A DNA stretch of 64,000 nt. It comes from Gilvibacter sediminis (lineage in GTDB: Bacteria > Bacteroidota > Bacteroidia > Flavobacteriales > Flavobacteriaceae). Numbering within the stretch: the first letter of the stretch is position 1; each line of letters opens with the position of its first letter. A model generated the notes under the pieces. That model ran no database searches, was not told where the DNA came from, and saw only the letters and a list, made by a program, of their open reading frames with translations. Of the stretch, positions 58,697 to 64,000 are shown one piece after another. Both the position numbers and the translations under genes were made by a program. Location of the stretch: contig NZ_JAQQTE010000019.1 in the NCBI RefSeq assembly GCF_028561565.1, positions 268,586 through 332,585 on the forward strand, given 5' to 3'.

Positions 58697-59443
58697 ATGA
58701 AGATTTTAGTGTGTATTAGTCACGTTCCAGACACTACATCCAAAATTAATTTTACCGATAACGATACCCAATTTGACACCAACGGTGTTCAATTTGTGAT
58801 CAATCCTAACGACGAATTTGGTCTGACCCGCGCCATGTGGTTCAAAGAGAAGCAAGGTGCTACCGTGCACGTTGCCAATGTTGGAGATGCCAGTGCAGAG
58901 CCAACCTTGCGCAAGGCCCTAGCCATTGGTGCTGATGAGGCCATCCGCGTGGATGCCCCAGCTACAGATGGATACTTTGTAGCCAAGCAATTGACCAAAG
59001 TTGCTCAAGACGGCGGTTATGACCTTATTATTGCAGGTCGTGAAAGCATTGATTACAATGGCGGAATGGTACCGGGAATGATGGCAGCCATGTTGGGCGC
59101 CAACTTTGTGAATACTTGTATCAATCTAGAAGTAGACGGTAGCAATGCTACTGCGGTTCGCGAGATCGACGGAGGAAAGGAATCTGTAAAGACCAGCCTT
59201 CCTTTGGTTATTGGTGGTCAAAAAGGATTAGTGGAAGAAAGTGACCTTCGCATTCCAAACATGCGTGGGATCATGATGGCCAGAAAGAAACCTTTACATG
59301 TAGTTGCTGCAGATGCTGCAGAGGCTCATGCTGCGACCGCTGCTTTTGAAAAGCCAGCACCTAAAGGAGCCGTGACCATGGTAGATCCTGAAAACTTGGA
59401 TCAATTAATCGAATTGTTACACAACGAAGCCAAGGTGATTTAA
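58697..59443 (+). CDS. etfB: Electron transfer flavoprotein subunit beta
   Basis: A 248-residue subunit that binds AMP and carries electrons from acyl-CoA dehydrogenases toward the quinone pool. MKILVCISHVPDTTSKI and the VKTSLPLVIGGQKGLVEESDLRIPNMRGIMMARKKPL signature are visible. It is the first gene of the etfBA pair, 21 nt before etfA. Confidence 0.96.
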   Translation: MKILVCISHVPDTTSKINFTDNDTQFDTNGVQFVINPNDEFGLTRAMWFKEKQGATVHVANVGDASAEPTLRKALAIGADEAIRVDAPATDGYFVAKQLTKVAQDGGYDLIIAGRESIDYNGGMVPGMMAAMLGANFVNTCINLEVDGSNATAVREIDGGKESVKTSLPLVIGGQKGLVEESDLRIPNMRGIMMARKKPLHVVAADAAEAHAATAAFEKPAPKGAVTMVDPENLDQLIELLHNEAKVI

Positions 59444-59464
59444 TCACAGGTAAAAAGAAGAATT

Positions 59465-60430
59465 ATGTCAGTATTAGTATATACCGAATCAGAAGGAGGA
59501 TCCTTTAAGAAAGTAGCTCTTGAATTGACTTCTTACGCCAAAGGTGTTGCCAACGCCATGGGCGGAGAGGTGACTGCTGTTAGTATTAATGGTGGAAACG
59601 CTGCAGATCTAGGCAAATACGGAGCCGATAAGGTGATGGAGATCAACGATGCTGCTTTGGAGACCTTCAATGCAAAGAATTACGCCGCTGCCCTAGCGCA
59701 AGCTGCAAAATCCGCAGGAGCGAAGACCGTTGTGGTTTCATCCAGCGCAAACAGTAAATATCTGGCGCCTCTTTTGGCCGTGGAACTCGGAGCTGCTTAT
59801 GCTCCTAACGTAGTTGCACTTCCAGAAAGCACCAGCCCGATGAAAGTTAAATCTACAGTGTACACCAACAAGGCCTTTGCTATTAATGAGTTAAAGACCG
59901 ATGTGACTGTGATCGGTTTGGCAAAAAACGCCTACGGATTACACGAGAACAGCGGTGCTGCGGCTGCTTCAGCTTTTAGTGTTGAACTAGCTGGAGACAA
60001 CGGCGTTGAAGTGACTTCTGTAGACAAAGCAACAGATAAGGTAACGATCGCCGATGCAGAAGTAGTAGTTTCTGGTGGACGTGGTTTGAAAGGACCTGAA
60101 AACTGGAACCTTATTGAAGACTTAGCAGACACCCTTGGTGCTGCAACTGCTTGTTCTAAGCCCGTAAGTGATATGGGTTGGAGACCTCACAGCGAACACG
60201 TTGGACAAACTGGAAAACCAGTAGCCTCTAACTTGTACATCGCTATTGGAATCTCTGGAGCCATTCAGCATTTAGCGGGAATCAACTCCTCTAAAGTAAA
60301 GGTAGTGATCAATACAGATCCAGAAGCGCCTTTCTTTAAAGCAGCGGATTATGGGATCGTTGGAGACGCCTTTGATGTGGTTCCACGATTGACCGAAAAA
60401 TTAAAGCAATTTAAAGCCAATAACGCGTAA
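59465..60430 (+). CDS. etfA: Electron transfer flavoprotein subunit alpha
   Basis: A 321-residue FAD-binding partner of EtfB. The FAD domain carries GRGLKGPENWNLIEDLADTLGAATACSKPVSD and the C-terminal motifs GQTGKPVASNLYIAIGISGAIQHLAG and NTDPEAPFFKAADYGIVGD. The N-terminal domain is shorter than in mammalian ETF. Followed by a terminator, so etfBA is a two-gene operon. Confidence 0.96.
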   Translation: MSVLVYTESEGGSFKKVALELTSYAKGVANAMGGEVTAVSINGGNAADLGKYGADKVMEINDAALETFNAKNYAAALAQAAKSAGAKTVVVSSSANSKYLAPLLAVELGAAYAPNVVALPESTSPMKVKSTVYTNKAFAINELKTDVTVIGLAKNAYGLHENSGAAAASAFSVELAGDNGVEVTSVDKATDKVTIADAEVVVSGGRGLKGPENWNLIEDLADTLGAATACSKPVSDMGWRPHSEHVGQTGKPVASNLYIAIGISGAIQHLAGINSSKVKVVINTDPEAPFFKAADYGIVGDAFDVVPRLTEKLKQFKANNA

Positions 60431-60454
60431 TTTTTGTTAAATTGGCATCCGAAT

Positions 60455-60498
60455 AAAGGGCTGTTAAACATGGGAAAAGTCCTGTTTTAACAGCCTTT
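60455..60498 (+). terminator. Intrinsic terminator of etfBA
   Basis: A 13-bp stem (AAAGG-G-CTGTTAAA with TTTAACAG-CCTTT, one bulged G) with a 17-base loop, followed by a T-rich stretch. Confidence 0.7.
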
Positions 60499-60515
60499 CT
60501 TTATTCTACCCATCA

Positions 60516-61127
60516 ATGAGTCTGGTCCGTTTAAATATCAAAGGAATTTCATACAGTCAAACACAGAATGGTGCTTATGCACTCATCCTGAGTGAAGTGG
60601 ATGGACAGCGCAAGCTTCCCATTGTGATCGGAGCCTTTGAAGCCCAATCCATCGCCATCGCTTTAGAAAAGGAAATCAAACCACCCAGACCACTCACCCA
60701 CGACCTCTTTAAGAATTTTGCAGACCGTTTTGACATTCAGGTCAAGCAGGTGATCATTCATAAATTGGTGGATGGAGTTTTCTATTCTAGTATTATTTGT
60801 GAGCGCGACAAGATCGAAGAGATCATCGATGCGCGAACCAGTGATGCTATCGCGCTTGCGTTGCGATTTAAAGCGCCTATTTTTACTTACAAGAACATCC
60901 TAGACAAGGCTGGAATCTTCCTCAAGGGAACTTCTCAGGATGAAGAAGCCGAAGAAGCACCGTCTTTAGTAGAACAATTGATCGCAGATGAGCCTTCAAG
61001 CGCTCAGAGCGAAGACTATACGGGCTACACCTTAAAAGAGCTCAATGAAATGCTGGATCAAGCCGTAGCCAATGAAGACTACGAAAAGGCAGCCCGCATT
61101 CGCGATGAGATCTCCAAACGTTCCTAA
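60516..61127 (+). CDS. Bifunctional nuclease family protein (DUF151) with UVR motif
   Basis: A 203-residue protein. The DUF151/BFN domain (about residues 1-130) shows LPIVIGAFEAQSIAIALE, PRPLTHDLFKNFADRF and the IDARTSDAIALALRFKAPIF signature. After an acidic linker, the C-terminus has a UVR helix-pair motif (LNEMLDQAVANEDYEKAARIRDEI) like those in UvrB/UvrC. Plant homologues were reported to have nuclease activity, but the bacterial function is not settled. It ends 3 nt before the nucleoside transporter. Confidence 0.92.
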   Translation: MSLVRLNIKGISYSQTQNGAYALILSEVDGQRKLPIVIGAFEAQSIAIALEKEIKPPRPLTHDLFKNFADRFDIQVKQVIIHKLVDGVFYSSIICERDKIEEIIDARTSDAIALALRFKAPIFTYKNILDKAGIFLKGTSQDEEAEEAPSLVEQLIADEPSSAQSEDYTGYTLKELNEMLDQAVANEDYEKAARIRDEISKRS

Positions 61128-61130
61128 ATA

Positions 61131-62840
61131 ATGTTGAAAAAACTTTTCCTGTTGCTGATTGGCCTCGCGGCTATAACTCAAACTGTTGCTCAACAGTCAG
61201 AAGAAGGAACCTGGCAATTTGATGCCATTGAAAAAACTACAGGAGAGTCTCTATTTTCAATAGACAAAGACTTAGATAGCCTTGTTTTATCGGGCAATAG
61301 ATTTCACTACAGCCTCTCGGCTAAAGATACTTTAGTAGCCAGCGGAGATTACACCCGTCAAAACGATCTACTCGTATTCTTTTACGAACAACCTTTTGAT
61401 ACCATAAGAAGGTATCGCATTGAAACCCTTAACGACTCTGTCTTCAATTTTACTGAAAATGGAGTGCGCTACAGTTTCACTCAGGAAATAATCCAAGAAA
61501 AGACCGAATCTTTAGCCCTAGACACGGACCAAGGCGTAGGCCTAAGCCTGAACAGCCTTTGGCGCGGTGCTTTAGGAATGTTCTTTTTATTGAGCGTTTG
61601 TTATTTGATTTCCAGCAATAGGCGCAAGATCAATTGGCGTTTGGTTTTCAGCGGACTCAGTCTACAACTGATCTTTGCCGTATTGGTCTTAAAAGTAGAC
61701 GCCGTTGCCGATGCCTTTGACTGGCTTTCTGCCAAAGTAGTACAGTTCCTAAACTTTAGTGAAGCCGGAGCTGAATTCCTGTTTGGAGGCTTGGTCAGCG
61801 ACACGGAAACCTTTGGATATATCTTTTCTTTTAAGGTATTGCCAACCATTGTTTTCTTCTCTGCATTTACCTCTTTACTTTATTATTTAGGCGTGTTGCA
61901 ACGCTTGGTAAAAGGCTTTGCTTGGGTAATGAGTAAGACCATGCGCCTGTCTGGTGCAGAAAGTCTTGCCGCAGCAGCCAATATCTTTATTGGACAAACA
62001 GAAGCGCCTTTAGTAGTGAAGCCTTACTTGGATAAAATGACCAAGTCTGAAATGCTCTGTTTGATGGTTGGAGGTATGACCACCATTGCTGGTGGTGTGC
62101 TTGCCGCTTATATTGCATTTTTAGGGGGAGAAAGTGATGCCGAAAAAGCCATTTTTGCCAAGCACTTATTAACGGCTTCCATCATGTCAGCTCCGGCAGC
62201 GATCATCATTGCAAAAATGTTGTACCCGGAGACAGAAGAGGTCAACCGAAGGTTAGACATCTCTAAAGATAAAATTGGTAGTAACCTTTTGGACGCCATT
62301 AGTCGAGGTACCACAGAAGGGCTTAAACTCGCGGTAAATGTGGGTGCCATGCTTTTGGTCTTTACCGCTGTGATGGCTGTTTTCAATTGGATCACTATGG
62401 ATATGATTGGAGCACCTACGGGTCTCAATGACACTATCGTTGCTGCAACAGACGGTCGTTATGACGGACTCTCCATGCAGTTCCTTTTAGGTAATGTCTT
62501 TGCGCCTGTCGCTTGGATCATTGGTGTTCCTGCGGAGGATATGGTTGCCGTTGGACAACTTTTGGGAGAGAAGACCATTCTCAACGAATTCTTTGCTTAC
62601 GCTTCTTTAAGTGAGCTTAAAAATTCAGGAGCTTTATCTAACTACCGCTCCATTGTAATTGCCACTTACGCCCTTTGTGGATTTGCCAACTTTGCTTCTA
62701 TTGGAATCCAGATTGGAGGAATTGGGGTATTGGCTCCTTCGCAACGCAAAACCCTTGCTGCCTTTGGAATCAAAGCGCTTATTGGAGGCACCGTTGCCGC
62801 CTTACTTACGGCTACAATTGCCGGAATGCTGATCGGTTAA
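61131..62840 (+). CDS. CNT-family nucleoside transporter with N-terminal exported domain
   Basis: A 569-residue fusion. Residues 1-20 are a signal peptide (MLKKLFLLLIGLAAITQTVA). About 25-130 form a soluble beta-rich domain (EEGTWQFDAIEKTTGESLF...DTLVASGDYTRQNDLLVFFYE), lipocalin-like. About 145-569 are a concentrative nucleoside transporter (NupC type) with conserved GQTEAPLVVKPYLDKMTKSEM, GGMTTIAGGVLAAYIAF and the C-terminal ANFASIGIQIGGIGVLAP. Typical NupC proteins are about 400 residues, so the extra domain is the unusual part. It probably imports nucleosides, complementing thyA and the nucleoside kinase. Confidence 0.93.
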   Translation: MLKKLFLLLIGLAAITQTVAQQSEEGTWQFDAIEKTTGESLFSIDKDLDSLVLSGNRFHYSLSAKDTLVASGDYTRQNDLLVFFYEQPFDTIRRYRIETLNDSVFNFTENGVRYSFTQEIIQEKTESLALDTDQGVGLSLNSLWRGALGMFFLLSVCYLISSNRRKINWRLVFSGLSLQLIFAVLVLKVDAVADAFDWLSAKVVQFLNFSEAGAEFLFGGLVSDTETFGYIFSFKVLPTIVFFSAFTSLLYYLGVLQRLVKGFAWVMSKTMRLSGAESLAAAANIFIGQTEAPLVVKPYLDKMTKSEMLCLMVGGMTTIAGGVLAAYIAFLGGESDAEKAIFAKHLLTASIMSAPAAIIIAKMLYPETEEVNRRLDISKDKIGSNLLDAISRGTTEGLKLAVNVGAMLLVFTAVMAVFNWITMDMIGAPTGLNDTIVAATDGRYDGLSMQFLLGNVFAPVAWIIGVPAEDMVAVGQLLGEKTILNEFFAYASLSELKNSGALSNYRSIVIATYALCGFANFASIGIQIGGIGVLAPSQRKTLAAFGIKALIGGTVAALLTATIAGMLIG

Positions 62841-62922
62841 TAACTATTGGAAATCCGACTAAAACCGAGGTGCAATTTGCTCCCTTTTTTGCTATTTTAG
62901 AACCAGTTTTAGCCCGAATTTT

Positions 62923-63747
62923 ATGAAGCAATATCACGACCTGGTACGCCATGTACTGCAAGAAGGTGTAACCAAAACAGACAGAACGGGAACCGGAACA
63001 AAAAGTGTTTTTGGTTACCAAATGCGATTTGATCTCAGTGAAGGATTCCCAATGGTGACCACCAAAAAGCTTCATTTGAAATCCATCATTTATGAACTGC
63101 TTTGGTTTTTAAAAGGCGATACCAATATTGACTATCTCAAAGAGAACGGCGTGCGTATTTGGAACGAATGGGCCGATGAGAACGGAGACCTGGGACCGGT
63201 CTACGGACACCAGTGGAGAAACTGGAACTCTGACGGGATCGATCAGATCACCGCAGTGATAGAAGGTATTAAGACCAATCCAGACAGCCGTAGAATGTTG
63301 GTGAGTGCTTGGAACCCAAGCGTAATGCCAGACACCTCTGTAAGCTTCTCAGAAAATGTGGCTAATGGAAAAGCGGCCTTACCACCTTGTCACGCGTTCT
63401 TTCAGTTTTACGTAGCTGACGGTAAGCTGTCTTGCCAGCTTTATCAACGTTCTGCAGACATCTTTCTAGGAGTACCTTTTAATATTGCATCTTACGCACT
63501 GCTTACAATGATGGTCGCGCAAGTATGCGGATACGAAGCTGGAGATTTCATCCACACCTTTGGAGATGCCCATATCTACAGCAATCACTTTGAACAATTG
63601 GAGCTTCAACTCTCCAGAGACATTAGACCCCTCCCAAAAATGGTGATCAATCCGGAGGTCAAAAATATTTTTGACTTTCAGTTTGAAGACTTTACCTTAG
63701 TTGATTATAATCCACATCCGCACATCAAAGGCGCGGTTGCGGTATAA
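62923..63747 (+). CDS. thyA: Thymidylate synthase
   Basis: A 274-residue enzyme converting dUMP to dTMP with methylenetetrahydrofolate. Catalytic Cys156 lies in [52 protein letters not shown] and [12 protein letters not shown] are all present. It is about ten residues longer than the E. coli enzyme because of an insertion before the catalytic Cys ([12 protein letters not shown]), as is common in Bacteroidetes. Confidence 0.97.
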   Translation: MKQYHDLVRHVLQEGVTKTDRTGTGTKSVFGYQMRFDLSEGFPMVTTKKLHLKSIIYELLWFLKGDTNIDYLKENGVRIWNEWADENGDLGPVYGHQWRNWNSDGIDQITAVIEGIKTNPDSRRMLVSAWNPSVMPDTSVSFSENVANGKAALPPCHAFFQFYVADGKLSCQLYQRSADIFLGVPFNIASYALLTMMVAQVCGYEAGDFIHTFGDAHIYSNHFEQLELQLSRDIRPLPKMVINPEVKNIFDFQFEDFTLVDYNPHPHIKGAVAV

Positions 63748-63814
63748 TTTTTGATCCCAACTGAGCGTTAAACAGATACCGACTGCAAAACAGATCGGCA
63801 AAAACAACTTACCT

Positions 63815-64000
63815 ATGACTAAAAAACTGCTATTGACCTTTGCTTTGGTCCTGACCTTTAGTGTTTCCTTTGCCCAAGAAGAATGGGGTACTGTAGATAG
63901 GAACAAAGTGACCATGCGTGAGCTTCCACCGGTTTGGCCCGGCTGCGAAGATACATCCGGAGATCCTGCTGCAATGAACAAATGCTTCACAACTATGCTC
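63815..64000 (+). CDS. Partial exported TonB C-terminal-domain-like protein
   Basis: An open frame from an ATG runs off the right edge (62 codons visible). A signal peptide (MTKKLLLTFALVLTFSVSFAQ) is followed by REL-PPVWPGCEDTSGDPAAMNKCFTTML. The P-PGCE segment with a second Cys about 13 residues later is the opening of the TonB C-terminal-like domain of Bacteroidetes energy-transducer-related proteins. It lacks the N-terminal transmembrane/proline region of a true TonB so far. Confidence 0.7.
   Translation, partial: MTKKLLLTFALVLTFSVSFAQEEWGTVDRNKVTMRELPPVWPGCEDTSGDPAAMNKCFTTML

Noticed and set aside
1-64000. tRNA, rRNA, CRISPR arrays, insertion sequences, prophage or integration sites
   Set aside because: No cloverleaf-like T-loop motifs, regularly spaced repeats, transposase or integrase frames were seen by reading; a tRNA or Rfam scan would be decisive.

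Overview
The window is a 64 kb stretch of a flavobacterial (Bacteroidetes, Flavobacteriaceae-like) chromosome. Supporting signs are a gldA gliding-motility ATPase gene, a secreted protease with a C-terminal type IX secretion (Por) sorting domain, GLPGLI and DUF5686 proteins, GIN-domain lipoproteins, many signal peptides ending in AQ, and promoters of the Bacteroidetes type (TAnnTTTG at -7 with a TTG/TTTG element about 19 bp upstream). I see no rRNA, tRNA, CRISPR array, insertion sequence or phage gene. Gene density is high and most of the content is housekeeping or core accessory metabolism.

Layout. 1-13.3 kb (almost all minus strand): a partial unknown gene, a coiled-coil outer-membrane protein, an ECF sigma factor with its membrane partner, polyprenyl diphosphate synthase, rlmN, a T9SS-exported serine protease, queA, aroA, a small membrane protein, a MazG-type pyrophosphohydrolase, a DUF3857/transglutaminase-fold protein, dtd and rsgA. 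13.8-18.0 kb: a four-gene phenylalanine/tyrosine operon (prephenate dehydratase, aminotransferase, prephenate dehydrogenase, DAHP synthase-chorismate mutase). It is preceded by a 20-residue Phe/Tyr-rich leader peptide and a terminator/antiterminator pair, a transcription attenuator that is the most striking signal in the window. 18.0-22.7 kb: gldA, then a tandemly duplicated PagL-like deacylase plus GIN-lipoprotein pair. 22.7-29.1 kb: a sulfur/methionine operon (metY, metX, homoserine dehydrogenase, OsmC, Rrf2 regulator, PAPS reductase, threonine-dehydratase-like enzyme) headed by a SAM-I riboswitch.

29.1-37.9 kb: two divergent operons for sugar oxidation and breakdown (DUF1080 lipoprotein, three TIM-barrel sugar isomerase-like proteins, Gfo/Idh/MocA oxidoreductase, MFS transporter, GMC oxidoreductase with a Tat-exported small subunit), consistent with a 3-keto-glycoside route. 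37.9-41.0 kb: P-II and ammonium transporter genes, then metK with an unusual structured leader. 41.0-48.0 kb: an outer-membrane receptor-like protein, two GLPGLI proteins and a divergent histidine kinase/OmpR-type response regulator pair. The shared control region carries four perfectly phased 10-bp repeats that look like the regulator's own binding sites. 48.0-64.0 kb: a deoxynucleoside kinase, three tandem paralogous lipoproteins, a PAP2 phosphatase, a membrane pyrophosphatase with an acidic C-terminal extension, a DUF5686 protein, pdhB, etfBA, a bifunctional nuclease, a fused CNT nucleoside transporter, thyA and the start of a TonB-like protein.

Starts were chosen at ATG where an upstream TTG/GTG only extended the frame without a plausible signal peptide or conserved N-terminus. 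All regulatory calls rest on reading the sequence by eye; no folding, alignment or database search was run.
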